Shown in pieces: positions 38,901 to 48,969 of a stretch of DNA of 64,000 nt. The notes beneath the pieces are model-generated. The model worked only from the letters and a program-made list of their open reading frames with translations, had not been told where the DNA came from and searched no databases. The first letter of the stretch is position 1. Every line of letters starts with the position of its first letter. The translations under genes and the position numbers were made by a program. Source of the stretch: Leptospira bourretii (lineage in GTDB: Bacteria > Spirochaetota > Leptospiria > Leptospirales > Leptospiraceae); assembly GCF_004770145.1 (NCBI RefSeq), contig NZ_RQFW01000010.1, positions 316,001 to 380,000 on the forward strand, given 5' to 3'.

Positions 38901-38980
38901 ACAACTTTTACTCTATGCCGAATTTGATTGGGGCAGAAATTGCACGACTCGTGCAAATTCACCATTCGCTTAGGCAATAA
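35942..38980 (+). CDS. Midasin-like AAA-AAA-VWA protein
   Basis: A 1012-residue cytoplasmic protein. The first AAA_5 module has Walker A GDAGVGKN (61-68), Walker B FVADEMN (Asp129-Glu130) and sensor FIGTQNP (near 169-175). A second AAA-like module (about 345-530) keeps [20 protein letters not shown] and AFRNRF but has no Walker A. A Gly-rich, Gln-rich linker (about 695-715) leads to a C-terminal von Willebrand A-like domain in which the usual DxSxS is FLVSKCR and only a later LSDF remains. MoxR ATPases normally act with separate VWA proteins; here both are one chain. It overlaps smpB as TAATG. The start is either 35942 or ATG 35963. Confidence 0.8.
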   Translation: MDRNLKDMEFVTIADVKVPVLPHSEKFPVFPSSLVETDSVKQTLQKILYPMLEGIPVLLVGDAGVGKNALIYYINSLRKQPTLRFSFNEDTLPEDLIGSYRILLDGKGFTWSNGPLTNALSEGLSFVADEMNLCAPNIIKRFSSVYESNYLDLLEGSGERVNGKTGFWFIGTQNPSEGFEGRKPLPFDITKHFAVVYVDPYSPDEMFFILKKLYPMLGEDVLKQIIRISLESEARIKAGEIGKGDLEKYHFNLRTLQKYCNRLVLFGAKDKTVAAREALYLFEEPFRKKEDKAKQRELIESEFGGSVKLVPTKGYVQSSTIFWNDKEIKTWDEKKTISLLSTYPTPEPILQFLDQVFTAIQAKENILIEYREDQDPQEFLPLFTELTGIELESVMLSKGMHTSDVVGALKPTEEGNIESVTWVDGPLTRSIRKGHIILISGLESAGAELVEKMNMLTDDARSLTLPPESGEYLPIQLTEKSIVFGMKSFRASKSVTTISRAFRNRFTPILFPELEDVKVLEEILEFYLPEGVLPRSLARFHLKAKELAEKRTIGSANLMPYRFGIANLLKWKNHIYRHNQTDVKDIAIRGGKIYYTNQIADPKERKELERLLEGFLSGVEVVSTLFEEIEEKKKTFTVESGLNRKNWWDPELHKRDPLTGVAKKLNSGAETKRGIEINTPETGGGTKEGPDAWYGQDTQGNQGQGEPQGGGGAWGYRTDELYKQFLKKRRLLWDYSIMVGLEEFKSVFGKELEEVELNLEQLFDPEIDIHRMYKNEGSRVDARKYISYKSGRGDTKIFDKTTIEKNDEKLKGVEVTFLVSKCRRIFNFEYSIAMLSALLVSLHILNEHDIKTSVHTFCDIKNSKDTVDIFNLKSAEEDYTADKEEEVFTALCKNWHGDSIPEYQVLSNSERFFSPDAQTKIIVILSDFRGQRAKTYIEDELASFDTRKLKEAVLKNQEKNYVFLGVGLGSRYIAEHVFHDSLQITADNFYSMPNLIGAEIARLVQIHHSLRQ

Positions 38981-39474
38981 TGACTATGGGAAAAACCAAA
39001 AAAGACGACAAACCTCGCGGGACCGATCCTTTAATCAATAAAAAGGCAAAGTTCAATTTCGAACTATTAGATTCGTTCGAGGCTGGTGTTGTACTCACAG
39101 GGTCTGAGGTAAAATCCCTTCGAGAAAAAAAGGGAAATCTTACCGATTGTTTTGCCAAAGTGAGAAACGGGGAAGTGTTTTTAGAAAACTTTCAAATCCC
39201 ACCTTACAAAAACGGGGGTTATGCGAACCATCCTGAAATTCGGCCTCGCAAACTCCTCTTAAAAGCAAAAGAAATTGAAAAAATTGATAGGTCCATCAAA
39301 GAGAAGGGACTTGTTCTTGTTGCCACTCGTTGTTTCTTTAAAAACAACCGTTTGGTGAAGATAGATGTCGCATTAGCCAAACCAAAAAAACTTTACGACA
39401 AACGTGACGACATTCAAAAAAAGGAAGCCAAAATCGATATGGAAAGAGCCATGAAGGAACACCTACGCAAATGA
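38980..39474 (+). CDS. smpB: SsrA (tmRNA)-binding protein
   Basis: A 164-residue ribosome-rescue protein. The beta-barrel core reads [25 protein letters not shown], followed by the [17 protein letters not shown] loop. The C-terminal tail [22 protein letters not shown] is the helix that enters the mRNA channel. It overlaps the AAA-VWA gene by one base at its ATG (TAATG) and der by 4 bp (ATGA). tmRNA itself is not in this window. Confidence 0.96.
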   Translation: MTMGKTKKDDKPRGTDPLINKKAKFNFELLDSFEAGVVLTGSEVKSLREKKGNLTDCFAKVRNGEVFLENFQIPPYKNGGYANHPEIRPRKLLLKAKEIEKIDRSIKEKGLVLVATRCFFKNNRLVKIDVALAKPKKLYDKRDDIQKKEAKIDMERAMKEHLRK

Positions 39475-40823
39475 AAGGACTTCCAGTGGTCACCATTGTT
39501 GGTAGACAAAATGTGGGTAAATCCACACTATTCAACGCCATTCTCCGCGCACAAAGTGCCATCACAGAAAATACTGCCGGTGTGACTCGGGACGTTTTAC
39601 AAAAGACTGTCGAAAGATCAGAATTTAAAATTCCGTTCACTTTGTCCGATACACCTGGTCTTGATATTGAAAATATCGACGAAATCTCGAAGGAAATCAT
39701 TGAAATTGCTTTTGAACATTTGCGAAATTCGGATCTTATCCTCCATGTGATCGATCATAAAGACTTACGTAAATATGATCACAGACTCATCGAATTATTT
39801 AAAAAAGACGAAATTCTAAAAGATAAGATGGTTTTAACTCTTATCAATAAAGTGGATACCGAACAAGACGAATATGATCTGGAACCATTTTACAAACTGG
39901 GACTCAACGAACTTCTTCCGATCTCGGCCCTGGGTCGAAGGAATTTTGATCTCCTGTATCAAAAGATTAATTTTTTTCTTCCAGACAAAATCAAAATGCC
40001 GGAAGACCCGTATTGTAAAATTGCCATCATTGGGAAACCTAACTCGGGTAAGTCGTCACTTCTGAATACCTTTCTCGGTTACAAAAGGGCCGTTGTGAGT
40101 GATGTCCCAGGAACCACAAGGGATTCAGTTTCGGATCAGTTTTATTTTCAAAACCAAAAATTAGAAATCATTGATACTGCCGGGATTCGAAGAAAATCCA
40201 AAACAGGGGAAAGTTTGGAATTCTATTCTTATAAACGTACCCTTCATAGTTTGGGAGAAGCCGATGTGGTAGTCCTCCTTGTGGATGCCATGAAGGGGCT
40301 CGGTGAATTTGATAAAAAGATCTTTGGTGAAATCCAAGAACTCGGAAAACCGATGATTGTGGCTGTGAACAAATGGGATCTGGTTCCAGAAAAAGAATCC
40401 AATTCTTGGAAACACTACAAAGACCGGATGGAGGCCAAACTTTCCATTTTGAAGGAACGCCCTCTCATTTCCCTCTCTGCCAAGGAAAAACTCCGCACCC
40501 ATAAACTCCTAGAATCGGTGATTGCTCTCTATGAAAAGTCCCAGAAAAAGCTGACCACCCGTGCCCTAAATGACTGGTTAAGCAAGTGGGGGGGCAAAAA
40601 TAAGGTGCAGAAGGCATCCAATCGACCTCCGAAGGTGTATTACGCCACGCAAGTGTCCCAGATTCCTTTTAAAATACTTTTCTTTGTTAACGATACGAAA
40701 CTCTTTCCGTCAAATATTCTAAGCTTTTACCGAAAGAGTATAGTAGCGGAGTTCGGACTGGATGGCCTAGCCGTTGAGATCGAACTTCGGAATAGAAACG
40801 AGGGTAAGGAGGGCAAGGAATGA
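39471..40823 (+). CDS. der: Ribosome-assembly GTPase Der (EngA)
   Basis: A 450-residue double GTPase needed for 50S maturation. The first G domain has [15 protein letters not shown] and NKVD; the second has [19 protein letters not shown] and NKWD. The C-terminal KH-like domain follows ([11 protein letters not shown] to the end). Both domains look competent. It sits in an ATGA-linked chain smpB-der-plsY. Confidence 0.97.
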   Translation: MKGLPVVTIVGRQNVGKSTLFNAILRAQSAITENTAGVTRDVLQKTVERSEFKIPFTLSDTPGLDIENIDEISKEIIEIAFEHLRNSDLILHVIDHKDLRKYDHRLIELFKKDEILKDKMVLTLINKVDTEQDEYDLEPFYKLGLNELLPISALGRRNFDLLYQKINFFLPDKIKMPEDPYCKIAIIGKPNSGKSSLLNTFLGYKRAVVSDVPGTTRDSVSDQFYFQNQKLEIIDTAGIRRKSKTGESLEFYSYKRTLHSLGEADVVVLLVDAMKGLGEFDKKIFGEIQELGKPMIVAVNKWDLVPEKESNSWKHYKDRMEAKLSILKERPLISLSAKEKLRTHKLLESVIALYEKSQKKLTTRALNDWLSKWGGKNKVQKASNRPPKVYYATQVSQIPFKILFFVNDTKLFPSNILSFYRKSIVAEFGLDGLAVEIELRNRNEGKEGKE

Positions 40824-41440
40824 TACTTGCCGCAGTCCTATTGAGCTACCTTTTGGGTGGCATTCCGGTCGGGTTTCTCCTGGCCAAACAAGTGCGGGGG
40901 ATTGACATCCGCGAACACGGTAGCCGTAACATCGGTGCCACCAACGTCGGCCGGGTCATTGGCTGGAAGTATGGAATCATCGCCCTCTTTTTGGATGCCC
41001 TGAAAGGTGCCATTCCTGTCGTTGCCGCATCCTATATCGAGTCTCCTTATTCACTCACAACCACAGAAATTTTACTTGGATCTGTTGCCATCCTTGGCCA
41101 TACATTCACTCCTTTTCTCCATTTCAAAGGAGGAAAAGGGGTAGCCACGGCTCTTGGGGTGTATATGACCCTTGTTCCCATTGTTACAGTTTGTGCAGTT
41201 GTGATCTTTTTTATTGTCTATAAAATTTCTGGATTTGTTTCTCTAGGGTCCATCTTGGCTACTCTTTCCATGCCCATTTGGTATTTTGGAACCACAAAAC
41301 TCATTCCTGATTCCGAATACCAACCAGTCATCTTTTTTGTGTTAGTTGCTACTTTTTTCCTCATTTCCTATTCCCATAGAGAAAACATCAAACGTTTGGT
41401 GTTAGGCAAAGAACTTCGAGCAACACAGAATGCAAACTGA
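40820..41440 (+). CDS. plsY: Glycerol-3-phosphate acyltransferase PlsY
   Basis: A 206-residue five-helix membrane enzyme that moves the acyl group from acyl-phosphate to glycerol 3-phosphate, opening phospholipid synthesis. The three cytoplasmic motifs are present: EHGSRNIGATNVGR, GHTFTPFLHFKGGKGVATALG, and the C-terminal SHRENIKRL. It follows der with an ATGA overlap and overlaps the next gene by 11 bp. Confidence 0.95.
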   Translation: MILAAVLLSYLLGGIPVGFLLAKQVRGIDIREHGSRNIGATNVGRVIGWKYGIIALFLDALKGAIPVVAASYIESPYSLTTTEILLGSVAILGHTFTPFLHFKGGKGVATALGVYMTLVPIVTVCAVVIFFIVYKISGFVSLGSILATLSMPIWYFGTTKLIPDSEYQPVIFFVLVATFFLISYSHRENIKRLVLGKELRATQNAN

Positions 41441-42059
41441 ACGCGAATCGATTCTCACTAACAAAGAAAAACTTTTTCTTCTGACTAAGTTTGTAGAAGA
41501 CCATCCGGAAGCAGAAATCCAGGACTTCTACAAATGGTTGTATTATGGAGAGTTTGGAATGGAAGAGTCTTCCTTGATTATGACAGGTAGACAATCCATT
41601 CCTGAGTTACACATCGTTCTCAGTGAAATTAAAAAAGAAGAATCGGAAACTAGGGAATCGGAGCTCATTTGGGAGCCGATGGGACTTGCGGCAAGGTTTG
41701 TCAAAGTTTATGTAACCAAATACTATCATATGGATTGTCCAGTAAAACGTTTGGTGAATTTACTCGAAAGGTCCCCAGCGTTTCGCGGGGCTAGGATGAG
41801 TTTTAAATTGGACTGGAATCTGCTGAAAGAAACCGTTTTAGAGTTACGACCTGAACTGGGCCGTCGTGATTTTATCAACTTTGAAGAAAGAATCAATTTC
41901 CACCAATTGCCAGCACTTCCATATACAGAAGGTTATGCGGATAAAAATCCATGTGCTTACCGCGTGGTATCGCAAAAATTATTTTTTGATTATTTTCCTG
42001 AGTTTGAAGACAATTCTGTTTTTCATCCTTTTTCTGGAAATGAATCCATCATTGGATAA
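41430..42059 (+). CDS. Hypothetical protein at the end of the smpB-der-plsY chain
   Basis: A 209-residue soluble protein I do not recognise. It has no signal peptide or membrane helix. The N-terminal part is charged and helical (EKLFLLTKFVEDHPEAEIQDFYKWLYYG), the middle holds an aromatic-rich segment around WEPMGLAARFVKVYVTKYY, and near the C-terminus is PYTEGYADKNPCAYRVVSQK. Its start overlaps plsY by 11 bp, so it is co-translated with that operon. Its end overlaps the convergent DUF115 gene by 37 bp. Function is unknown. Confidence 0.75.
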   Translation: MQTERESILTNKEKLFLLTKFVEDHPEAEIQDFYKWLYYGEFGMEESSLIMTGRQSIPELHIVLSEIKKEESETRESELIWEPMGLAARFVKVYVTKYYHMDCPVKRLVNLLERSPAFRGARMSFKLDWNLLKETVLELRPELGRRDFINFEERINFHQLPALPYTEGYADKNPCAYRVVSQKLFFDYFPEFEDNSVFHPFSGNESIIG

Positions 42060-43954
42060 AGACTTCGTTTTAAATATCGGATTTCTTTTTTGATAGATTG
42101 GATCATGAGTTGGTTTTTGCGTAACAGTTCCAAATCCTTGTGACGTAAAATATAGATTTCCGTTTTCCGCACCATCCTTCTTAAATAAGACTGTTCCCGC
42201 ATCCAAATCCAAATGTCCGATTCTTGAAAGATTTGGGTTGGTATTTTTTCTTCAAACTTTTCCAAACCATCTTCCATAAATTCTAAATCTTTTTGGATCC
42301 TTCTGTATAGGTTTTCTGAACCATTTGGGAGTAAGTAAGACGTAACTTCTATTTGTCTTTTTGTATTTTCCTTTTTTGCCTTGGACGGTGGCGATTGGTT
42401 TACGATTGTTTTTTCGATTCCACTTTCCTTCATAGAATCTAATTTCCAAATGGAAAGTTCTCTCCAAGGGTAGTTATGGTTTGGAGTCCCAATTAAATTC
42501 TCCTTGGCTTTTTCAGGAGAAAGGGTTTGGATTCCCGTTATTTCTGCCCCATCTTCGTTTACGTTGAAAAGTTGCATTTCACTGACTGAACTTGCTGACT
42601 CTTCAAACCAGTGTCTGTACAAATCCAAAACATAATCGGTAAGGACAGATCCTTTTCCCCCAGCTCTTGGAACAAAACGAGTTTCCCTTTTCCGAATGAT
42701 GACTTCATTGATCCGCTCTAAACTATTCTTTCGACCAATTAATGTGAGCCATTTTTCATTATGATGAGTTCCCGTGGAATGGATCTCTCTTCCAGAATAG
42801 GCCAAGTCTTGGCCAAGAAAATACACAGAGGTAAATCCCATAAAGCGCAACATATCAAAGGCAGTGGTAGCCACAGATCCCCCGGATTGGATATCTCCCA
42901 CTTCACGAAATACCTGTTCGGCGAGTTCTCCTCCCGCAGTGACTTCCCGAACCAGTGAACCTTCCGCATCCACTTGGTATTTAGCGGTCACAGAATGTAC
43001 AACAGAATGAAACATAGGTTCCCTGAGAAGTGTAGGAGAACTGACAAGATCCGCAAAGAGGGGAATCCTGGTCAGCGACTCTCCCATAAAATGAAAAAAG
43101 GAGTTGGTTTGAGCATCCAGTGTGACAACCCCGTCTGCTTCGATTCCTGCTTTGATAAGAACTTTTAGAGAAGTATCGCAAGATAAAACAAATACTTTGT
43201 CTCTGACAGATTGTAACCAAGGGAGATTTTTTCGTAAACTAGGACCAGCTGACACGAGTACGGCGGTAAGACCTTTGAATTTATCCTTTAAAGAAGAGAT
43301 GGGATGACGAAGAGGTGTTTCTTTTCCTACATGTACCAAATTCCAAATAGAGTTTTTAATCCATAACCTTTCAAATTCAAACTTGGTGAGTAGGTCACTC
43401 ATCTTTGCAGAAAACACGGTTTGGGTTTTTTCTTCTAATTCGCGAAAGACTGGGTTTCTATTGGTATCGGTTGGGTTACGAATGACCTTCAGTCCACTCA
43501 CTCGTTCAATGGGTAGGGACTCCAAATAGTTAAAAAACAAGGGAAAAAATGCATCTCCTGAAAACAGATGCCTACCTGGGACTTGTAAAACAGGGATTAA
43601 AATTTTTTCCCAAATAACAGGGATTAACGTTTCATCATCTCCGATGAGAATGAGGATTTGGCCTGGGGTCAAAGTTTCACTGATCTTTTGGATGAGGTGG
43701 GGATTTCCAAGTCCAAACAAAATCACAATATCGGTTGCTCGTAAGGAATAAGAATCTAAAAGTCGAATGGCTTGTGTTAGGGGGGAGAAGGAAGAGGATA
43801 GTGGTTCCCCATTTAATGAGACATAATATTCCCCTGGTTTCTTGGCTGATCCCAATTCCCAAAGGTTCTCGGATGAGAAGTTTCTGAAATAATTTTGCAA
43901 GTAAGGCTTTCTTTCAAAAATTTCACTGGAAATCGGATCGATAATTTGGGACAT
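42023..43954 (-). CDS. DUF115 / motility-associated-factor-like protein
   Basis: A 643-residue cytoplasmic protein. The central region [18 protein letters not shown] and [16 protein letters not shown], then [26 protein letters not shown], matches the DUF115 (MptE-like) fold that also occurs in motility associated factor proteins thought to add sugars to flagellins. The C-terminal 130 residues are charged and helical, with many Arg and Lys. Leptospiral flagellar proteins are known to be glycosylated, so a role there is possible but not shown. It is divergent from smc. Confidence 0.78.
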   Translation of the reverse strand: MSQIIDPISSEIFERKPYLQNYFRNFSSENLWELGSAKKPGEYYVSLNGEPLSSSFSPLTQAIRLLDSYSLRATDIVILFGLGNPHLIQKISETLTPGQILILIGDDETLIPVIWEKILIPVLQVPGRHLFSGDAFFPLFFNYLESLPIERVSGLKVIRNPTDTNRNPVFRELEEKTQTVFSAKMSDLLTKFEFERLWIKNSIWNLVHVGKETPLRHPISSLKDKFKGLTAVLVSAGPSLRKNLPWLQSVRDKVFVLSCDTSLKVLIKAGIEADGVVTLDAQTNSFFHFMGESLTRIPLFADLVSSPTLLREPMFHSVVHSVTAKYQVDAEGSLVREVTAGGELAEQVFREVGDIQSGGSVATTAFDMLRFMGFTSVYFLGQDLAYSGREIHSTGTHHNEKWLTLIGRKNSLERINEVIIRKRETRFVPRAGGKGSVLTDYVLDLYRHWFEESASSVSEMQLFNVNEDGAEITGIQTLSPEKAKENLIGTPNHNYPWRELSIWKLDSMKESGIEKTIVNQSPPSKAKKENTKRQIEVTSYLLPNGSENLYRRIQKDLEFMEDGLEKFEEKIPTQIFQESDIWIWMREQSYLRRMVRKTEIYILRHKDLELLRKNQLMIQSIKKEIRYLKRSLYPMMDSFPEKG

Positions 43955-44033
43955 AATACTATCTAAGGTTTTTTCTTATGTCTCCCAAGCGGTGTCAACT
44001 GGGAAACTTAAGGAATCGAACGGCGAAACATAT

Positions 44034-46817
44034 ATGCACTTAAAGAGCCTAAGTATTGTTGGATTTAAAACATTTGCAGATGAGACGGAGATTACGTTTG
44101 ATCCCGGTTTTACTGCTGTCGTCGGGCCGAATGGTTCGGGGAAATCAAATATCGTCGATTCAGTCAAATGGGTCTTTGGAGAAAAAAGTGCCAAGGGACT
44201 CCGTGGGGAAAAGATGGACGATGTCATCTTCCACGGAACAGAGAGTAGGCGAGCGGCAGGATTTTCCGAAGTTTCCATTCTCTTTGATAACGATGACCAT
44301 TTTTTCAACATTGATTTTCCATCAGTAAAAATCACTCGTCGTTTGTACCCTGATGGGGAAAACGAATATTACCTCAATGATATCAGAACCACAAGAAAGG
44401 ATATCGAAAAAACCCTTCTCGATACAGGAATTGGTAAATCTAGTTATAGTATTTTAGAACAAGGTCGAGTGGACCAAATCCTCAATTCTAAACCAGAAGA
44501 AAGAAGGGCCATCTTTGAAGAAGCAGCAGGTGTTTCTCGGTTCAAACTAGATAGGAAAGAAGCCACAAAGAAGTTGGATGATACCAACCAAAACCTACTG
44601 CGCATCCAAGACATTATGAACTCTATGGTCAAAGACCTAGAAGTCAAAGAAAAACAATCGGAAAAAGCCGAACAGTATTTCAAACTCAAATCCGATTTGG
44701 ATGAGTCTGACAAAAACCTAAGATTTTTAAAACTCAGAGACTTCAAACGTCGAATGAAAAAATCGGATGAAGAACTACTTGAGATCCGAGAAAAAAACAA
44801 ATCGATTCTATCTCTCATCCAAAACGAAACCAATTTGATTTCTGAAAAGGAAACCACCAAAGAGGCGAAAGAAAAGGAAATTGCAGAAATCGATAAAAAG
44901 TTATTTGATCATCTTTCTAAGAGCCAAATCCAAAAAGAAAAAATAGCCAAAAACAAAACCTTTATTTTGGAGTATGAACTTCGGATTGGAGAAATCCTTT
45001 CGGCTTTGGAAACAGAAAACCAAGCCACAATCAAACTCGAAGTGGAAAAACGGGCGATAGAACTGGAAAACGAACGCCAAAGAGAGATCCAATCCACTTT
45101 ACAAGATGAGATTCAAACTTTGGAATCGAAACGGGTTTCCTTAGAACTTTCTATCAAAGAAGAAGAAAAGTCTATTGAAGAAAAAGAAGGTAGGATTCAG
45201 GAAAATGAAAAACGCCATATCACCCTTCGAGACAAACAAAAAACAGTTATCTTCGAACTCATCCAAGAGTTAGAAAATAAAAAAAGGGAATCGAGAGAAG
45301 GAGAAGAAATTCGTAATGCTGACAAAGCCGATCTTCTTTCTGATTTAGAACTTTACCGAAACAAATTAGAATCGGCTTTAAATCAGTTGGGATCATCGAA
45401 TTTGAAGGATGGGATTTCTGACTTACGTGAAATCAAACTCGATCGTTATTCCGAAAAATTAACTTCCTTTTTAAAAAGAGAGGATGATTTTAGAAACTTA
45501 CTTTTTGATAAAGACGGGATCCTCTCCAAAAAAGAATCCATCGACCAAGAAATCGAAGATTTAATTTTAGAAAATGAAAACCTAACACGAGGAATTCGGG
45601 ATCACCAAAGTAATATTATTTTGCACAGAAGCCATTGGGAAGAAACAAGAACCCAAATTGTGGAACTGGAGAAAAAACTTCTCGAATCCAATTCTCGTTT
45701 AGAAAACCAACAAAAAGAAATTGCTGTCCTTGATGAAAGGATTGGTGAAATTGAAAAACGAATTTTAGGGGCCAAGGAACAAGAGTCTGTCATTCGCGAT
45801 AAAAAAGATAGTTTGGAGAAAGAAGTCGAAGTTCTAGAAAAAGAAATCGAAGAATCTTACCAAGAATTTCTTTCGATGAGTCGAATTTTGGAATCCGAAA
45901 AGGAAACCTTACAAACTCTTGTAGAAGAAATCTCAGGAATCAAATCCAATATCACAAAAAACCAAGAAGTGTTCCAAAACCTTCTCCCTTTACTTTCTGA
46001 AAAAGAAAGAACCAGTTCTGCACTGAAAGTACAAATTGATTCCCTTGTGGAAGAATTGTACAATGATTATTCCCTCACCGATTCTGAATTAGAAACAGAA
46101 CGAGGGAGTCTGGAACTGGACCAAAAGGCAGAGGAAAGAAGATTAAGATCGGCAAAGTCCGAGATCCAACTTCTTGGTTCCATCAACCCACTTGCGATTG
46201 AAGAGTATCGTAACATCAAAGAAATCTACGAACACAATTTGAAACAAAAGATAGATATCGAAAGTTCAAAAAAAGACATCGAAGAAGTTTTAAAACGAAT
46301 CAACGAAGAGTCGGAAAAACTTTTCCAAGAAACGTTTGAAAAAATCAAACAAAACTTCCAGGAAACCTTTTCGACTCTTTTCAATGGGGGAAGGGCGACT
46401 CTCGAACTTACGGAAAAAGAGGACTCTCTTAATTCTGGGGTTGAGATTATGGCAGAACCTCCAGGAAAACATGTTCAAAACTTACGATTGTTATCTGGTG
46501 GGGAAAAATCTCTCACAGCGATTGCACTTCTTTTTGCCATCTACATGGTCAAACCAAGTCCATTCTGTTTTCTAGATGAGATTGATGCAGCACTGGATGA
46601 GGCCAATAAACTAAGGTTCTGTCAAATTCTTGACCGGTTCAAAGACAAAACACAGTTCATTGTGGTTTCCCACGCACAGTCCACGATCTCTAGAGCCAAT
46701 GCCATCTTCGGGGTTACCAACGAAGAACCAGGAATCTCAAAGATCCTCTCACTTCGTTTGGATGAAGCAAAATCTCTTTCCAAACAAATCACGCAAAAGA
46801 CAGGAACCGACAACTAG
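44034..46817 (+). CDS. smc: Chromosome segregation SMC protein, short and without a recognisable hinge
   Basis: A 927-residue SMC ATPase, against about 1150-1190 in most bacteria. Head parts are intact: Walker [10 protein letters not shown] (31-39), Q-loop region [14 protein letters not shown], signature LSGGEKS (820-826) and Walker [16 protein letters not shown] (Asp848 region). Between them are two long coiled-coil arms. The centre (about 430-500, [20 protein letters not shown] onward) lacks the usual globular hinge with its conserved glycines. The ATG at 44034 gives a clean head start; the frame runs on to 43992 without need. scpA and scpB are not nearby. Confidence 0.9.
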   Translation: MHLKSLSIVGFKTFADETEITFDPGFTAVVGPNGSGKSNIVDSVKWVFGEKSAKGLRGEKMDDVIFHGTESRRAAGFSEVSILFDNDDHFFNIDFPSVKITRRLYPDGENEYYLNDIRTTRKDIEKTLLDTGIGKSSYSILEQGRVDQILNSKPEERRAIFEEAAGVSRFKLDRKEATKKLDDTNQNLLRIQDIMNSMVKDLEVKEKQSEKAEQYFKLKSDLDESDKNLRFLKLRDFKRRMKKSDEELLEIREKNKSILSLIQNETNLISEKETTKEAKEKEIAEIDKKLFDHLSKSQIQKEKIAKNKTFILEYELRIGEILSALETENQATIKLEVEKRAIELENERQREIQSTLQDEIQTLESKRVSLELSIKEEEKSIEEKEGRIQENEKRHITLRDKQKTVIFELIQELENKKRESREGEEIRNADKADLLSDLELYRNKLESALNQLGSSNLKDGISDLREIKLDRYSEKLTSFLKREDDFRNLLFDKDGILSKKESIDQEIEDLILENENLTRGIRDHQSNIILHRSHWEETRTQIVELEKKLLESNSRLENQQKEIAVLDERIGEIEKRILGAKEQESVIRDKKDSLEKEVEVLEKEIEESYQEFLSMSRILESEKETLQTLVEEISGIKSNITKNQEVFQNLLPLLSEKERTSSALKVQIDSLVEELYNDYSLTDSELETERGSLELDQKAEERRLRSAKSEIQLLGSINPLAIEEYRNIKEIYEHNLKQKIDIESSKKDIEEVLKRINEESEKLFQETFEKIKQNFQETFSTLFNGGRATLELTEKEDSLNSGVEIMAEPPGKHVQNLRLLSGGEKSLTAIALLFAIYMVKPSPFCFLDEIDAALDEANKLRFCQILDRFKDKTQFIVVSHAQSTISRANAIFGVTNEEPGISKILSLRLDEAKSLSKQITQKTGTDN

Positions 46818-46828
46818 GTCGGTTCTTT
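46804..46828 (+). terminator. Hairpin overlapping the smc stop codon
   Basis: GAACCGAC (46804-46811) pairs exactly with GTCGGTTC (46818-46825). The 6-nt loop contains the TAG stop of smc (46815-46817). A short TTT follows, so it is a weak to moderate intrinsic terminator. Confidence 0.55.
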
Positions 46829-46871
46829 AAGTGTCTCTCCCATTCAGAAAGAATTTCGAAAGTACATAAAA

Positions 46872-46907
46872 AAACAAAGACGCTACGGATTGTAGTCGTC
46901 TTTGTTT
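46872..46907. terminator. Bidirectional terminator between smc and the Cys-rich gene
   Basis: AAACAAAGACG (46872-46882) and CGTCTTTGTTT (46897-46907) form an 11-bp stem, extended by CTAC/GTAG around the loop ggatt, with one bulged T. It is flanked by an A-run, which on the minus strand gives the U tract for the Cys-rich gene. Confidence 0.85.
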
Positions 46908-46934
46908 ATGTTTCCTACAGAGTTATGTTTACTA

Positions 46935-47225
46935 TTATTTGTTGCCTTGCATTTCTTTCATAATGCAAGTAGAGAATGCTTTGCAAGAATCACCGCTCGT
47001 GAGACAACCGGCAATTTTATTGTAGTATTTGGGACGGTTACAGTTGAATTCGCAACCACGTTTCAGCGTGCTTTTTTGTTCTTCAGAAGCATTTGGGTTC
47101 ACTTGCACTGTACAGCTGTAAAACTTATCACAAGCTTCTTTACACTTAGGAAAGTCAGCTGCTTGGAGGGTTCCAGTGAATAACACCAGAGCCAGAATTG
47201 AAAACAAACGATTTGTTTTTTTCAT
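46935..47225 (-). CDS. Small Cys-rich secreted protein
   Basis: A 96-residue exported protein with a signal peptide (MKKTNRLFSILALVLFTGTLQA) and a 74-residue mature part containing eight cysteines, paired as CKEAC, SC, GCEFNC, GC, SC and TC. It presumably folds with disulfides in the periplasm. Small Cys-rich proteins of this type are a known but unexplained feature of Leptospira. No lipobox is seen. The ATG lies 20 nt after the CCA end of tRNA-Met, with GAGAGGAAAAGGT as ribosome site, so the mRNA may come from the tRNA transcript. Confidence 0.82.
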   Translation of the reverse strand: MKKTNRLFSILALVLFTGTLQAADFPKCKEACDKFYSCTVQVNPNASEEQKSTLKRGCEFNCNRPKYYNKIAGCLTSGDSCKAFSTCIMKEMQGNK

Positions 47226-47244
47226 ACCTTTTCCTCTCGATCTT

Positions 47245-47321
47245 TGGTAGCGAAGACGGGAGTCGAACCCGTGACCTCAGGGTTATGAATCCTGTGCTCT
47301 AACCATCTGAGCTACCTCGCC
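47245..47321 (-). tRNA. tRNA-Met (CAT anticodon), CCA encoded
   Basis: A 77-nt cloverleaf: acceptor GGCGAGG/CTTCGCT (two G-U pairs), D arm GCTCAGATGGTTAGAGC, anticodon arm with loop TTCATAA (anticodon at 47285-47287), and T arm ACGGGTTCGACTCCCGT. ACCA is encoded at the 3' end. G1-U72 is a wobble pair, not the mismatch of an initiator, and there is no GGG run in the anticodon stem, so this is elongator Met; a lysidine-type Ile2 tRNA is the less likely alternative. A31-C39 is mismatched. Confidence 0.93.
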
Positions 47322-47344
47322 CTATCACCTTAGATCGTTTGGTT

Positions 47345-47362
47345 GAACTAAATCTTTAGTTC
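47345..47362. repeat. 18-bp perfect palindrome upstream of tRNA-Met
   Basis: GAACTAAATCTTTAGTTC, 8 + 2 + 8 bp, in the gap between the glnA terminator and the tRNA. It could be a terminator stem, a promoter-region operator for the tRNA, or chance. Confidence 0.45.
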
Positions 47363-47396
47363 TTTTGTCATTTTTTGGAGAGAATCAGATTGGTAA

Positions 47397-47427
47397 ACAA
47401 AAAAAAGCCCCGACGGTTGCCGGGGCC
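47397..47427 (-). terminator. Rho-independent terminator of glnA
   Basis: In minus-strand reading, GCCCCG, an 8-nt loop, then CGGGGC followed by a run of T (the A-run at 47397-47406 on the plus strand). It starts 8 bp after the glnA stop. Confidence 0.92.
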
Positions 47428-47434
47428 TTTTCTC

Positions 47435-48895
47435 TTAACAAGAGTAAGTAGTGAGGAATTCGTATGGGTGAGGGCGACCTTCCCATGGCCAAATTTCTGT
47501 TTCAAACTTGTAGTGTTGGTATGTTTGTAGAAAGTTTTCTGTAAACACATCACCTTGTTTGAAAATTTCTCTTTGAGCAAGCATCTCTTCCATTGCTTCA
47601 CGAAGTGTGTGAGGCATTTGGCGAATTCCTTTTTCGCGGATTTCATCCAATGAAAGTTCAAAAAGATCTTCTTCACGCGCAGGACCCGGATCGATTTTTT
47701 CAGCAACACCAGCCATACCAGCCATAAGGAGTGATGCAAACGCCAAATATGGGTTAGCTGTTGAATCTGGAAATCTGAATTCCACACGTTTTGCTTTTTC
47801 GCCGCTAACAAAAGGAATACGGCAAGAAGCAGAACGGTTCTGAGCAGAGTATGCTAAGATAGACGGAGCTTCGAATCCAGGAATGAGTCGTTTGTAAGAG
47901 TTTGTAGATGCATTAGTGAACGCAGCGCAAGCTCTTGCATATTTCAAAACTCCACCAACATAGTTGAATGCGAAGTCAGAAAGACCTTGGTATTTGTCTC
48001 CAGCAAAAAGGTTTTTTCCACCTTTCCAAAGAGAGATATGAACGTGCATACCGTTACCGTTATCACCAAAAAGTGGTTTTGGCATAAATGTAGCAGTTTT
48101 TCCGTGTTTATGAGCCACCATCTTCACGATGTATTTTAGCTTTTGAACGTTGTCAGCAGCCTCAATCAAAGTTCCAAACTTAACACCAATTTCTCCTTGT
48201 GCTTGTGCTACTTCATGGTGAACCACAAAAGTTTCCATTCCGATTGCTTCTAGAGTTTTTACAAATTCAGCACGGAGGTCCACTTGGGAGTCAATAGGAG
48301 CCACTGGGAAGTATCCACCTTTTGTTCCAGGACGGTGTCCAGAGTTGAAGTTGATTTTTCCTGTGTTGTTTGTTCCTGGAATTTCAGAGTGAGTATTCCA
48401 GATCCCTTCGTTAGAATCTAATTCATAGTATTGGCAGTTAATTTCATCACGAACTCGTAAACTGTCAAAAACGAAGAATTCATTTTCTGGACCGAAGTAG
48501 GCAGTGTCTGCAATTCCGGATTTGTTCATGAACTCTAATGCTTTTTTCGCAATAGAACGCGGGCATTTTTCATAGTATTGTTTTTTGTAAATATCCCAGA
48601 CATCGCAGAACATAACAAGCGTTTTGTCAGCAGTGAACGGATCCAAAAAAGCCGTAGAAATTTCTGGGTGTAGTTGCATGTCAGAAGCATTGATTGGCTG
48701 CCAACGAGCAATGGAAGATCCATCAAAAGGAATTCCTTTGAACGTATCTTCATCAACTGAATTCACATAATACGAAACGTGGTGCCACATTCCTTTGATA
48801 TCCGTGAAGCGGAAGTCGTAGAAAATGACTCCATTTTTTTTGGCATACTCAACCACTTCCTTTCCGGAAGTAAATTTTGGGGTTGCGAACTGCAT
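47435..48895 (-). CDS. glnA: Glutamine synthetase, type I
   Basis: A 486-residue enzyme that joins ammonia to glutamate. Type I motifs are clear: [27 protein letters not shown], the ATP loop [18 protein letters not shown], and NRSASCRIP with [15 protein letters not shown]. In the adenylylation loop the enterobacterial NLYDLPPE reads DLFELSLD, so Tyr397 is replaced by Phe412. The enzyme should therefore not be switched off by GlnE. The start has a perfect GAAGGAGAAT upstream. A sigma-54-type element 58-74 bp upstream and a strong terminator make it a single nitrogen-regulated unit. Confidence 0.96.
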   Translation of the reverse strand: MQFATPKFTSGKEVVEYAKKNGVIFYDFRFTDIKGMWHHVSYYVNSVDEDTFKGIPFDGSSIARWQPINASDMQLHPEISTAFLDPFTADKTLVMFCDVWDIYKKQYYEKCPRSIAKKALEFMNKSGIADTAYFGPENEFFVFDSLRVRDEINCQYYELDSNEGIWNTHSEIPGTNNTGKINFNSGHRPGTKGGYFPVAPIDSQVDLRAEFVKTLEAIGMETFVVHHEVAQAQGEIGVKFGTLIEAADNVQKLKYIVKMVAHKHGKTATFMPKPLFGDNGNGMHVHISLWKGGKNLFAGDKYQGLSDFAFNYVGGVLKYARACAAFTNASTNSYKRLIPGFEAPSILAYSAQNRSASCRIPFVSGEKAKRVEFRFPDSTANPYLAFASLLMAGMAGVAEKIDPGPAREEDLFELSLDEIREKGIRQMPHTLREAMEEMLAQREIFKQGDVFTENFLQTYQHYKFETEIWPWEGRPHPYEFLTTYSC

Positions 48896-48952
48896 TTGAT
48901 TCTCCTTCTTTCAGAGGTCGGTCTGATTGTTGTAATCTGTTGTCCATTAAGA

Positions 48953-48969
48953 TGCAAGATTTATACCAA
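48953..48969 (-). promoter_or_regulatory. Sigma-54 (-24/-12) promoter of glnA
   Basis: Minus-strand TTGGTATAAATCTTGCA: the GG and GC dinucleotides are 10 bp apart as required, and TTGCA is a full -12 element. The -24 element is TTGGTA in place of TTGGCA. The predicted transcript starts near 48942, leaving about 47 nt before the ATG. Confidence 0.6.

Noticed and set aside
47245..47321. CAT tRNA as initiator tRNA-fMet or lysidine-type tRNA-Ile2
   Set aside because: No GGG/CCC run in the anticodon stem and position 1-72 is a G-U pair, so not an initiator; the body resembles elongator Met more than Ile2, though Ile2 is not fully excluded.
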